Below the pieces are notes generated by a model, which was not told the DNA's origin, ran no database searches, and saw nothing but the letters and a program-made list of their open reading frames with translations. DNA of 64,000 nt, taken from NCBI GenBank assembly GCA_947175335.1, contig CAMWMF010000003.1:1-64000 (forward strand), given 5' to 3'. The stretch's first letter is position 1, and each line of letters begins with the position of its first letter. Positions 25,257 to 33,856 of this stretch are shown in pieces. The stretch comes from an uncultured Clostridia bacterium. GTDB taxonomy: Bacteria; Bacillota; Clostridia; Christensenellales; Pumilibacteraceae. Both the position numbers and the translations under genes were made by a program.

Positions 25257-27521
25257 ATGAAAAAATCGGTTAAAATGACAATTGTAAAAGCGGTATCCAA
25301 TCGGAGTACCAAAACGGCATTGGGCGTGGTGTTTATCATAGCCGCGTTTGGCGCGCTGTATTTATCGCTTATTACGGCATTGCCGTTTAACGCCGCTTAC
25401 TATGCCGCGCTGCCTATCGGCGTTGCGGTTACCGTTGCTACGGCGCTGCTCGCCGACAAAAAACGGGCCAAGTATTACGTTCTCGGCGTTGTGGCAGTGT
25501 TTACCGGACTTGCCGTATCGGTGGGCTTTGATATATTCAAAAACGGATTGCTCGGGTTCTTTAATGCTGCTGTTCGTACAATGAACAGTTCGCGGCATTT
25601 CGGCTTTGAAGTGTTTGTTGCCGATGAGAGTTTCGGCACGTCATTCCTGTTTGCGGCGGTAATAGCCGCATGGTTTGCCGAGTTTTCGTTGTTCGCGATA
25701 AAAAAAGCGTACGTGTATATTTGTGTGTCGGCGCCCGTGGTATTGGCATTATTGTTTATGGGAATGTCGCCGCAGTATTTCGTTATCGTTTTGCTTGTAG
25801 TGGTCTACGTTTGCTTGATGGCGGTGCATAACGGGTTTACCGTTAGGGCGCTTTGCAGTTATCTTGTTTGTATCGCCGTCGTTATGCTTGCTACTTTGCC
25901 GTGCTACTTCTATACAGGGAGCAAAGCGGTGGACAACTTCGGTAATTCGGTTACGGAAGCGTTCGAGAACGCCGCGTACGGAAAGAGTATGCCTAGCGGT
26001 AAGCTTTCGGATTCGTCGGGGATGCGTTCGTCATCGGAAGTACGGTTAAAGGTTACGCTGAGCGGACTGACGTCCAAGCTGTATTTACGCGGTTTTGTAG
26101 GTAGCGATCTCAACGGTTCGGAGTGGAGCGCGACCGATAAAAACGCTTACGTGGAAAACGGATATCAAGGATTGATTGATTATATTGCCAAGGGTGGTTT
26201 GCCGACAACGCAGTATGCCGCATATTCCGATTTGTGCAAGCGCAACAATAAATACGGCATTACGGTAGAAAACGTGTCTGCCGACCGTAGATACATTTAC
26301 GTGCCGTATACTCTTAGCGAGTATTCCGTCGGAACGGCATACTACGATATGGGCCTACGCGGCTCGATAACGTCGCCCAAAACGTATTCTTACACAGTGT
26401 TCGCTCCCGACGAGAGCGGGGAGCGCGTTACGCAAGCAGCGTGGATACTGTCGGACGCCGACCGTTCCGAAAAAATGAACGAATATATAAAGCTGGAAGG
26501 TCAGTATAGGGCGTTCGTATACGAAACCTATCTCGGTCTTGACCATGATACGGAAGTCGCTGTGCAGGGCGTTATAGGTGACTTTGAAACAAACTCCGTC
26601 AATACCGCAACGCAGTTTATACGCTCGTATTTTCTTGATGCGTTTACGTATGCCGATAATTGCGACGGAGTGGGTAAATCGTTTGCAACAGACTTTTTCG
26701 GCGGAAATATAAGCAACGCTAATGCGGCGTACTTTGCTTCCGCGGCTACATGTATGTTCCGTGCGCTCGGCTTTGCCGCGCGCTATGCGGAAGGATATTC
26801 CGTGTATTTCGACGGAGACGAGGAGACGCAGGAAACGCAAACCATAACGGTCACGGGCGACGCAACGCACGCATGGACGGAAGTCTATTTTGACGGCATA
26901 GGCTGGTTGCCGATAGAAGTTACGCCTACGTTTTTCAGCGAGCAAGCACCCGATTTTTCCGTCGATCCGACCGATCCGAACGGAACGGACGCGCATCCGT
27001 CCAATCCTCCGCAGCAGGAGCCCGAAATACCTACCGAAACTCCGCCCACTCCGGATATACCGATTATTATTCCGACCGACCCCGTAGAGGGCAATGTCGG
27101 CACTCCCGTGCTTTTGACGGCGCTTAGGATAATGGTGCCGATTGTATCGGTCATTGCGGTATTTGTTGCAATCGTGCTGCTGTTTGTCGTGCGTAGGAGC
27201 TTAGTGCGAATAAAGCGCCGCAAAATGCTTAGCGCCGACGGACAAGATTTCGGTCGTGCCGCGTACAAGATAGTAACGGAAGACTGCAAGCATTTCGGCG
27301 GCTTTGACAGCGCGACGCTCGAAAAATTGGGTGTGCCGGAAGGCGGTACTGCACGGTTTATCCGCATTGCGGAACGCTGTGTGTACGGCGAGCATGACGT
27401 GGCCGCAAACGAGCGCGCGTTTGTTCTGTGGTATATAGAAACAGTACATGCTGCACTTACTAAGGATTGCGGATTTGTGAAATCCTTGTACTATAAGTAC
27501 GTTTTGTGTTTGGTCATATAA
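25257..27521 (+). CDS. Multi-pass transglutaminase-like protein (TgpA type)
   Basis: 754 aa. About six TM helices occupy residues 20-225. An extracytoplasmic region carries the transglutaminase core at about 485-565: SAATCMFRALGFAARYAEGY (nucleophile Cys), THAWTEVYF (His) and DGIGWLPIEVTP (acid). A Pro/Thr-rich linker (about 575-610) leads to a final TM helix near 625 and a cytoplasmic tail. It closes the operon that begins with the histidine kinase. Crosslinking or peptidase activity on envelope proteins is plausible; the nearby LRR lipoprotein is a candidate substrate, by inference only. Confidence 0.9.
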   Translation: MKKSVKMTIVKAVSNRSTKTALGVVFIIAAFGALYLSLITALPFNAAYYAALPIGVAVTVATALLADKKRAKYYVLGVVAVFTGLAVSVGFDIFKNGLLGFFNAAVRTMNSSRHFGFEVFVADESFGTSFLFAAVIAAWFAEFSLFAIKKAYVYICVSAPVVLALLFMGMSPQYFVIVLLVVVYVCLMAVHNGFTVRALCSYLVCIAVVMLATLPCYFYTGSKAVDNFGNSVTEAFENAAYGKSMPSGKLSDSSGMRSSSEVRLKVTLSGLTSKLYLRGFVGSDLNGSEWSATDKNAYVENGYQGLIDYIAKGGLPTTQYAAYSDLCKRNNKYGITVENVSADRRYIYVPYTLSEYSVGTAYYDMGLRGSITSPKTYSYTVFAPDESGERVTQAAWILSDADRSEKMNEYIKLEGQYRAFVYETYLGLDHDTEVAVQGVIGDFETNSVNTATQFIRSYFLDAFTYADNCDGVGKSFATDFFGGNISNANAAYFASAATCMFRALGFAARYAEGYSVYFDGDEETQETQTITVTGDATHAWTEVYFDGIGWLPIEVTPTFFSEQAPDFSVDPTDPNGTDAHPSNPPQQEPEIPTETPPTPDIPIIIPTDPVEGNVGTPVLLTALRIMVPIVSVIAVFVAIVLLFVVRRSLVRIKRRKMLSADGQDFGRAAYKIVTEDCKHFGGFDSATLEKLGVPEGGTARFIRIAERCVYGEHDVAANERAFVLWYIETVHAALTKDCGFVKSLYYKYVLCLVI

Positions 27522-27583
27522 CGCAGTATACGATACCGATATTTGGCTAATCATTTTTATCTATAATATTTACTGCAACAAAA

Positions 27584-27605
27584 AACCGCCGTCAGGCGGT
27601 TGTTT
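27584..27605. terminator. Bidirectional terminator between transglutaminase and kinase genes
   Basis: AACCGCC-GTCA-GGCGGTT with A-run on the left and T-run on the right. Confidence 0.88.
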
Positions 27606-27608
27606 TGT

Positions 27609-28622
27609 TTAACTTTGCGGTCTTGTGTGTACAAACGTGTTCGGCATAAACTCGCCGTAAAACATTTGCTGGAAGGCGGCTATATTGGAGTATCTGTCTT
27701 TGGGGTAGACGGATAATGCTTTTAACAGCGTCCGCTCGCGCACAGGCTGTATTTTGACGCCCAGCGCCGACGGCGGGATCATTTTGTCGTTCAGCCTGCG
27801 TTCGGTCGCTTCGGGCGGGGGATTGCCTACTAAGCATGTGTAAATGGTCGCACCCAGCTCGTATATGTCAGTCCACGGGCCTTGGCTTCCGCCTTGCGTG
27901 TACAGTTCCAAAGGCGAGTAGCCCTTTTTGAGAACGAAGAACGGCTTTTGTACGTTTTGCGTGTAAATGGACGCCGCACCGAAGTCGATAAGCTTTATCA
28001 TACGGTTGTCGACGATTTGAATGTTTTCGGGCGAAATGTCCTTATGTATAACGCCGTGCTGGTGTAGCCTTAACAGCGTTTCTATAACCGAACGCATAAT
28101 GTTGAGCGTTTCCGTCATGTGCAGCTTGCCACCGCGACCGTTGATAAAGCGGTGCAGGCTCATGCCGTTAAGGTATTCCATAACGATATACGCCGTGTTA
28201 TTGGTAAGGAAAAAGTCCAATATGCTTACAATGCCTTCGAGGTGCTTTATGGACGTAAGCACCTTGGCTTCCTGTATGAACGCCGTAAGCCAGTAGTTGA
28301 ACGCCTTGGCGTTTTCCCCGGTGCCTATTTCCACCACGCTGGTATGAGGTAGGCGGTTGGTGTAGCCTTTGGGGAAGAATTCCTTTATGGCAACGCAAGA
28401 CGAGGTGTACATGTCGTACGCCTTGTACGTTATGCCGAACCCGCCGCGTCCAAGCGGCGCGCCTACGATGTATCTGCCCGACAGCATTGTCCTAAGCGGC
28501 AATGCGCCTATGGGCGACGGATCGTCACCGCGCTTGCCGCACCGCGGGCATATCCGCGTCCTCGGGTCGAGGGTGGCAAAGCAGTTCATACATATTGAGC
28601 GTATATCTCTCGTGTCTTGCAT
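27609..28622 (-). CDS. Ser/Thr protein kinase with N-terminal zinc ribbon
   Basis: 337 aa Hanks-type kinase. A zinc ribbon at the N-terminus (CMNCFATL and CPRCGKRG) precedes the kinase: glycine loop LGRGGFGITYKA, VAIKEFFP lysine, catalytic loop HKDISPENIQ (arginine of HRD replaced by Lys) and DFGAA. There is no transmembrane or PASTA region, so it differs from PrkC and is cytosolic. The start at 28622 has no SD, but a consensus promoter ends 7 bases before it, suggesting leaderless translation. Targets unknown; it is convergent with the transglutaminase gene. Confidence 0.9.
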   Translation of the reverse strand: MQDTRDIRSICMNCFATLDPRTRICPRCGKRGDDPSPIGALPLRTMLSGRYIVGAPLGRGGFGITYKAYDMYTSSCVAIKEFFPKGYTNRLPHTSVVEIGTGENAKAFNYWLTAFIQEAKVLTSIKHLEGIVSILDFFLTNNTAYIVMEYLNGMSLHRFINGRGGKLHMTETLNIMRSVIETLLRLHQHGVIHKDISPENIQIVDNRMIKLIDFGAASIYTQNVQKPFFVLKKGYSPLELYTQGGSQGPWTDIYELGATIYTCLVGNPPPEATERRLNDKMIPPSALGVKIQPVRERTLLKALSVYPKDRYSNIAAFQQMFYGEFMPNTFVHTRPQS

Positions 28623-28629
28623 TACAAAT

Positions 28630-28658
28630 ATTATACCGCTATTGTGCTTGTTTGTCAA
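28630..28658 (-). promoter_or_regulatory. Promoter of the Ser/Thr kinase, leaderless layout
   Basis: Minus strand TTGACA (28658-28653), 17-base spacer, TATAAT (28635-28630). The kinase ATG begins at 28622, where transcription itself should begin. Confidence 0.88.
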
Positions 28659-28671
28659 GGATATGGATAGT

Positions 28672-28703
28672 AATTCGGAATTCGGAATTATGAATTCGGA
28701 ATT
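28672..28703. repeat. AATTCGGAATT intergenic repeat
   Basis: Three GGAATT units between two divergent promoters, flanked by atggatagtaat as at 102-113. Confidence 0.75.
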
Positions 28704-28730
28704 AAGGAAATAATTTTGTTGGCAATTTGA

Positions 28731-28759
28731 TTGACCTTAAAAGGTATATGTGTTAAAAT
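28731..28759 (+). promoter_or_regulatory. Promoter upstream of the tiny ORF and ileS
   Basis: TTGACC 28731-28736, 17-base spacer, TAAAAT 28754-28759. The small ORF ATG is 6 bases beyond the -10; ileS starts 154 bases beyond. Confidence 0.8.
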
Positions 28760-28765
28760 ACAAAT

Positions 28766-28900
28766 ATGAGCGGAACTAAGGTGACAAAGACGCTTGGCGC
28801 GTATAGGTTATCTTATAATCCGACAAATCCCATAACGTATGCGTTTGCCGCATTTGTTACATTTGTCGGGCTCGTTTTTTCATTGAAAATTACTTTTTAG
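28766..28900 (+). CDS. Tiny single-span membrane protein or ileS leader ORF
   Basis: 44 codons with a hydrophilic start (MSGTKVTKTLGAYRLSYN) and one hydrophobic helix (YAFAAFVTFVGLVFSLKI). It ends 13 bases before ileS. No SD; the ATG sits where the transcript should begin, so it could be translated as a leaderless ORF. Codon use is acceptable. It may be a real small membrane protein or a leader ORF; no homologue is recognised. Confidence 0.5.
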   Translation: MSGTKVTKTLGAYRLSYNPTNPITYAFAAFVTFVGLVFSLKITF

Positions 28901-28913
28901 TTGGTGATAAATT

Positions 28914-31900
28914 ATGTATAAAAAGGTAGAGAGTTACAATCCGGTCGGCATGGAAAAACGCGTGCTGGAATTCTGGAAGGAAAACGACGTTTTTAACAAG
29001 AGCATACAGTTACGCGAGGGCGGTGACGAGTTTTCGTTTTACGACGGCCCGCCCACGGCAAACGGCAAGCCGCACGTGGGGCATGTTCTCACGCGCACTA
29101 TGAAGGATATCATTCCGCGCTTTCACACGATGAAGGGCAAGCACGTGCTGCGCAAGGCGGGTTGGGACACTCACGGTCTGCCCGTCGAGCTGGAAGTGGA
29201 AAAGTCGCTAAATATCGACGGCAAGCAGGATATAGAAAAGTACGGCGTAGAGCCGTTTATCGGCAAGTGCAAGCAAAGCGTATGGAAGTACAAGGCCGAA
29301 TGGGAGCGCATGAGCGATCGCGTAGGCTACTGGGCGGATATGGACAAGCCGTACGTAACGTACGACGACAATTATATCGAATCGGTATGGTGGTCGCTCA
29401 AAACCATTTTCGACAAAGGGCTCATTTACAAGGGACACAAAATCGTTCCGTATTGCCCGCGCTGCGGCACGGCGCTTTCCTCGCACGAGGTGGCGCAGGG
29501 ATATAAAGACGTAACCGAGCGCACCGCAGTCGTCGGGTTTAATACAAATTACGAGGGCGGTTGCAAGCTGCTTGCGTGGACTACCACGCCGTGGACGTTG
29601 CCAAGCAACGTAGCACTGTGCGTAAACGCCGAGTTCGATTACGTGCTTATCGAGGCCGACGGACAAAAATACGTACTGGCAAAAGAGCTTGCGAATAAGC
29701 ATTTCGAAAACTATACGGTACTCAAAACCGTCAAGGGCAGCGAGCTTGTGGGCGTGCATTACGAACCGCTGTTCGCTACGTACACAGGCAACGCCGATTG
29801 CTACAAGGTAGTCGCCGACGGATACGTAATGCTCACCGAGGGTACCGGTATCGTTCATATAGCGCCCGCGTTCGGCGAGGATGACGCGCGTGTGGGCAGG
29901 ACTAATGCACTTCCGTTTGTTCAAACAATAGACGAGCGCGGCAGGTTTACCGAGCCGCAATGGCTGGAAGGCAAGTTCTGCAAGGACGCCGACAAGGATA
30001 TTATTGCAGACCTCAAAAAGCGCGGACTGCTTTTGTCTGCGCCGTCCGTAACGCACAGCTATCCGTTCTGCTGGCGTTGCAATACGCCGCTGTTGTACTA
30101 CGCGCGCTCCACGTGGTTTATCAAGACGACGGCGGTCAAGGATCAGCTTATAAAGAACAACGCTTCGGTCAACTGGCATCCGCAAAGCATCGGTACCGGG
30201 CGTATGGGCAACTTTTTGGAAAACGTAATCGACTGGGGCTTGTCGCGCGATAGGTTTTGGGGCACGCCGTTGCCCATTTGGGTATGCGATCATTGCGGCA
30301 AGACCGAAGCGATAGGCAGCAAAGCCGAGCTTAAAGAAAAGTGCGGCATAAAAGGCGACATAGAGCTGCACAAGCCGTACGTTGACGGCGCGACGTACAA
30401 ATGCTCTTGCGGCGGCACAATGCACCGCACGCCCGAGGTTATAGACTGCTGGTACGATTCGGGCTCTATGCCGTTTGCGCAATACCACTATCCATTCGAG
30501 AATAAGGACGTGTTTGAAAAAACCTTCCCCGCCGATTTCATTTCGGAGGCGGTCGACCAAACGCGCGGGTGGTTCTACACGTTGCTCGTTATTTCCACGC
30601 TGTTGTTTAATAAAGCGCCGTTCAAAAACTGTTTGGTGCTCGGGCACGTAAACGACGAGCAGGGCAGAAAGCAGTCCAAGCATTTGGGTAACGTAGTAGA
30701 TCCGTGGTCGGTGCTCGACGTAACGGGCGCCGACGCCGTAAGGTGGTATTACTATACAAACTCGGCGCCGTATCTGCCGTCACGCTTTTATATGCGTGCG
30801 GTTACAGAATCGCAAAACAAGTTTTTAGGCACGCTTTACAATACCTATGCCTTCTACGTAATGTACGCCGATATAGACAGCTTCGACCCCACAAAGGTGG
30901 ACGGCAAAAAGGTCAAATACTCGCTTATGGACAAGTGGGCGCTTTCCGAGCTGAACGAGCTTGTGCAAAAGGTTGACAGCGACCTTAACGCGTACAAGCT
31001 GTACGAATCGGCGCGAGCGATTGCCGACTATACCGAAAAGCTTTCCAACTGGTACGTGCGCCGTTGCCGCGAACGGTTCTGGGTGGGCGGTATGTCGGAT
31101 GACAAAACGGCGGCGTTCTACACGCTGTACACAGTGCTCAATACCCTGTGCCGCATATCCGCGCCGTACGTTCCGTTTATATCCGAGGAAATCTATTGCA
31201 ATATTGTGTGCAGTGTAGATAAGAATGCGCCTATTTCGGTGCATATGACAGACTTCCCCAAAGTCAACAAAATGATGATAGACGCCAAGCTTTCCGCCGA
31301 TATGGAAAGGGTAATTAAGGCGGCGGAGCTGGGCAGAGCGGCGCGCAATAAGAGCGGCATTAAAAACCGTCAAACGCTGTCGCGCGTTATCGTTGCTGGC
31401 GACTTCCCGTTCGAGTACGCCGATATCCTTGCCGACGAGCTTAACGTTAAAGACGTTGTGGCGGGCGGGGCGAGCGAGCTTACAGGCTACGAGGTCAAGC
31501 CGCAACTCAAAACGGTCGGACCTAAGTACGGCAAGCTTGTCGGCGCTATACGCACGCACCTTGCCGAAAACGGCGATACCGCGGCACGCACCGCGCTTGC
31601 GGGCAATACCTATACGTTCGAGGTTGACGGCAACAAGGTAGAGCTTACCAAGGATGACATGCTTATAGCGACGCGCGGCGCCGAGGGGTATTCGGTAGAG
31701 AGCGATTTGGATATGACTGTCGCGCTTGACGTAACGCTTACCGACGAGTTGCTTATTGAGGGCGCGGCACGCGAGATAATATCCAAAATTCAGACAATGC
31801 GCAAGAACAACGGATTCGACGTCACCGACAGAATTAAGCTGTACTATGCGGGCGACGAATTTATAGAAAGCGTGTTCAAGGCGCACGGCGAACGCATTGC

Positions 31901-32000
31901 CAAGGTCACGCTCGCGCTCGAAGTGAATAAGCTTACCGGCGACGGCGAGCAAGCCGACATAAACGGTCACGACGCGAGGTTTGCCGTAGAAAAATGTTAG
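28914..32000 (+). CDS. ileS: Isoleucyl-tRNA synthetase, type 2-like
   Basis: 1028 aa. Charges tRNA-Ile and edits Val-tRNA-Ile. HIGH region is PPTANGKPHVGHVL; the CP1 editing domain has TTTPWTLPSNVALCVN and GTGIVHIAPAFGEDD. The KMSKS site reads GRKQSKHLGN, with Gln in place of Met. Length and sequence style fit the eukaryote-like type 2 enzymes, and no C-terminal zinc module is visible. GGTGAT, complementary to the 16S tail, precedes the ATG by 6 bases. No T-box. The 3' end overlaps the methyltransferase gene by 7 bases. Confidence 0.96.
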   Translation: MYKKVESYNPVGMEKRVLEFWKENDVFNKSIQLREGGDEFSFYDGPPTANGKPHVGHVLTRTMKDIIPRFHTMKGKHVLRKAGWDTHGLPVELEVEKSLNIDGKQDIEKYGVEPFIGKCKQSVWKYKAEWERMSDRVGYWADMDKPYVTYDDNYIESVWWSLKTIFDKGLIYKGHKIVPYCPRCGTALSSHEVAQGYKDVTERTAVVGFNTNYEGGCKLLAWTTTPWTLPSNVALCVNAEFDYVLIEADGQKYVLAKELANKHFENYTVLKTVKGSELVGVHYEPLFATYTGNADCYKVVADGYVMLTEGTGIVHIAPAFGEDDARVGRTNALPFVQTIDERGRFTEPQWLEGKFCKDADKDIIADLKKRGLLLSAPSVTHSYPFCWRCNTPLLYYARSTWFIKTTAVKDQLIKNNASVNWHPQSIGTGRMGNFLENVIDWGLSRDRFWGTPLPIWVCDHCGKTEAIGSKAELKEKCGIKGDIELHKPYVDGATYKCSCGGTMHRTPEVIDCWYDSGSMPFAQYHYPFENKDVFEKTFPADFISEAVDQTRGWFYTLLVISTLLFNKAPFKNCLVLGHVNDEQGRKQSKHLGNVVDPWSVLDVTGADAVRWYYYTNSAPYLPSRFYMRAVTESQNKFLGTLYNTYAFYVMYADIDSFDPTKVDGKKVKYSLMDKWALSELNELVQKVDSDLNAYKLYESARAIADYTEKLSNWYVRRCRERFWVGGMSDDKTAAFYTLYTVLNTLCRISAPYVPFISEEIYCNIVCSVDKNAPISVHMTDFPKVNKMMIDAKLSADMERVIKAAELGRAARNKSGIKNRQTLSRVIVAGDFPFEYADILADELNVKDVVAGGASELTGYEVKPQLKTVGPKYGKLVGAIRTHLAENGDTAARTALAGNTYTFEVDGNKVELTKDDMLIATRGAEGYSVESDLDMTVALDVTLTDELLIEGAAREIISKIQTMRKNNGFDVTDRIKLYYAGDEFIESVFKAHGERIAKVTLALEVNKLTGDGEQADINGHDARFAVEKC

Positions 32001-32857
32001 CGCCCGATTGGAAAGACTATAAAATACTCGGCACGGGCGACGGACTCAAATTGGAGCTGTGGAAGGACATAATGCTGCTCCGTCCCGATCCGCAGGCGAT
32101 TTGGCACGCTACCGTCGATTACAAAAAGTTCGATACTCACGCTCGGTACGAGCGTGACAGGGCGGGCGGCGGCAGGTGGATAGTCAACAAGTCTATGCCC
32201 GACGAGTGGCAAATATCGTGGCGTGATTGCAAGTTCTACGTAAAGCCGACGGGGTTCAAGCACACGGGGCTGTTCCCCGAGCAGGCGGTAAACTGGGCTA
32301 AAATGTCCGAAATCGTGGACGTATACGCGGCACGTGGCAAGCAGATAAAAATACTCAACCTGTTTGCGTACACGGGCGCGTCGACGGCGGTGCTGGCAAA
32401 GCATGGCGCGCACGTAACGCACGTGGACGCGGCAAAGGGTATGGTGGAGCGCGCAATGCTCAACTGCAAGCTAAACGGCGTGGACTCCGCCAACACTCGC
32501 TTTATAATAGACGATTGCAAAAAGTTTGTCGCGCGCGAGATAAAGCGCGGAAAAACGTACGACGCGGTTATAATGGATCCGCCCAGCTACGGCAGGGGCG
32601 CAGGCGGCGAGGTTTGGAAAATGGAGGACGATATTTTCGACCTCGTAAAGCTTACGGTAGGCGTGCTGAACAATCCGATATTCTTTTTGATAAACAGCTA
32701 CACGACGGGACTTCAACCGCAAACAATATCCAATATACTTTCGCTCAACTTGCAGGGTGGCAACGTTTGCGCATACGAGGTGTGTTTGCCGACGGAGCAA
32801 AAGAATGTGGCTCTGCCCTGTGGATGCAGTGGGTTATATACAAACATTAAAAGCTAA
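31994..32857 (+). CDS. Class I SAM-dependent rRNA methyltransferase (RlmI/RlmK-like)
   Basis: 287 aa. SAM-binding motif I is ILNLFAYTGASTAVLAKHGA, acidic loop THVDAAKGMV, and the catalytic-type motif is VIMDPPSYGRG (DPPS), typical of the Methyltrans_SAM family that methylates 23S rRNA cytosines. It starts inside the ileS 3' end (ATG 31994, ileS stop 31998-32000), so the two are coupled. No PUA domain is evident at the N-terminus. Target base is uncertain. Confidence 0.88.
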   Translation: MLAPDWKDYKILGTGDGLKLELWKDIMLLRPDPQAIWHATVDYKKFDTHARYERDRAGGGRWIVNKSMPDEWQISWRDCKFYVKPTGFKHTGLFPEQAVNWAKMSEIVDVYAARGKQIKILNLFAYTGASTAVLAKHGAHVTHVDAAKGMVERAMLNCKLNGVDSANTRFIIDDCKKFVAREIKRGKTYDAVIMDPPSYGRGAGGEVWKMEDDIFDLVKLTVGVLNNPIFFLINSYTTGLQPQTISNILSLNLQGGNVCAYEVCLPTEQKNVALPCGCSGLYTNIKS

Positions 32858-32872
32858 ATTTTCGGAGTAACC

Positions 32873-33718
32873 GTGGAAAAGGACAACGAAAAAAACGGCG
32901 GCAAGCCCGCCACAAAAATCAAGCTGCGCTTGGACGTTAAAGACGTTGTGCGTAAGCGCAAGGACGAGGACGCGCAAGCCGCCGAGCCCGACGGCGTAAC
33001 CGTTTTGTACGAGGACAATCATTTGTTGGTTGTTTTAAAGCCGCAAAACGTGCCTACGCAGGGCGACAGCAGCGGCGATACCGATTTGCTTACAATGCTC
33101 AAAAAGTATTTGGTGGAAAAGTACAATAAGCAGGGCAACGCGTACCTCGGTATGGTTCACCGTCTCGACAGGCCTACGGGCGGCGTTATGGTGTTTGCCA
33201 AAACGAGCAAGGCGGCGTCGCGACTGTGCGAGCAAATACGCGACACGGACGGCGAGTTTGAAAAGACCTATCTTGCCGTTGTAAACGGCAGACCATCGCG
33301 CGAGGGTAAGATAGAACATTACCTTGCCAAGGACGAAAAAACCAATATGGTAACGGTAGTGCCGTCTACGCTTGAGGGCGCAAAAAAAGCGGAGTCCGAA
33401 ATTAAGGTGCTGGACGAGCGCGACGGATTGTCGCTTGTGTCTGTCAACCTTATCACCGGCAGGTCGCACCAAGCGCGCGTACAGTTAAAAGCGCTGGGCA
33501 GCCCTATTGTGGGCGACGTAAAGTACGGCGGCGATAAGGCGGTCAAAAGTCCGCACCTCGCGCTGTGGGCGTACAAGCTGACGTTTGCTCATCCCGTAAC
33601 GGGCGAAAAGCTGAGGTTTATCGCATTGCCTCCGTCGGAGTTTCCGTGGAATGTGTTCGATACCGAAGGACTTATAGACGTCATCCGCCCGCAAAGCGGC
33701 AACCATTACAAATTGTAA
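32873..33718 (+). CDS. RluA-family pseudouridine synthase
   Basis: 281 aa. Converts uridine to pseudouridine in rRNA or tRNA. Motif II is MVHRLDRPTGGVMVFAKTSK with the catalytic Asp in HRLDRPT; later motifs are TGRSHQARVQLKALGSPIVG and GEKLRFIALPP. The N-terminus has a short charged extension (about 45 residues) and no clear S4 domain. The start is GTG 32873 with CGGAG upstream, 15 bases after the methyltransferase, so it is in the ileS transcript. Specific site unknown. Confidence 0.93.
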   Translation: MEKDNEKNGGKPATKIKLRLDVKDVVRKRKDEDAQAAEPDGVTVLYEDNHLLVVLKPQNVPTQGDSSGDTDLLTMLKKYLVEKYNKQGNAYLGMVHRLDRPTGGVMVFAKTSKAASRLCEQIRDTDGEFEKTYLAVVNGRPSREGKIEHYLAKDEKTNMVTVVPSTLEGAKKAESEIKVLDERDGLSLVSVNLITGRSHQARVQLKALGSPIVGDVKYGGDKAVKSPHLALWAYKLTFAHPVTGEKLRFIALPPSEFPWNVFDTEGLIDVIRPQSGNHYKL

Positions 33719-33856
33719 AAACAGTCACTTTACCTTAAAATCAACTTTTACCCCTTGTCACTCCGAGCGAAGCGAGGAGTCTCAAAAAGATAATACAAAC
33801 AATCGACAAGGTTTAAACAGTCATTCAACCTTAAAATTAACAAGGAGAAATATATT
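33719..33856. repeat. Intergenic 27-bp direct repeats around a small clustered motif
   Basis: Copies at 33719-33745 and 33815-33841 match at 23 of 27 positions (AAACAGTCA...ACCTTAAAAT). Between them is TGTCACTCCGAGCGAAGCGA followed by ggagtctc, a gut-Firmicute-style short repeat; related pieces occur at 228-252 and 56158-56242. AAGGAG for the next gene lies at its end. Confidence 0.65.

Noticed and set aside
28760-28913. T-box riboswitch before ileS (also checked before lysS and serS)
   Set aside because: Leaders are too short and show no T-box core or specifier loop.
29208-30683. 491-aa minus-strand frame opposite ileS
   Set aside because: Shadow of a well-recognised synthetase with host codon bias; no recognisable motif.
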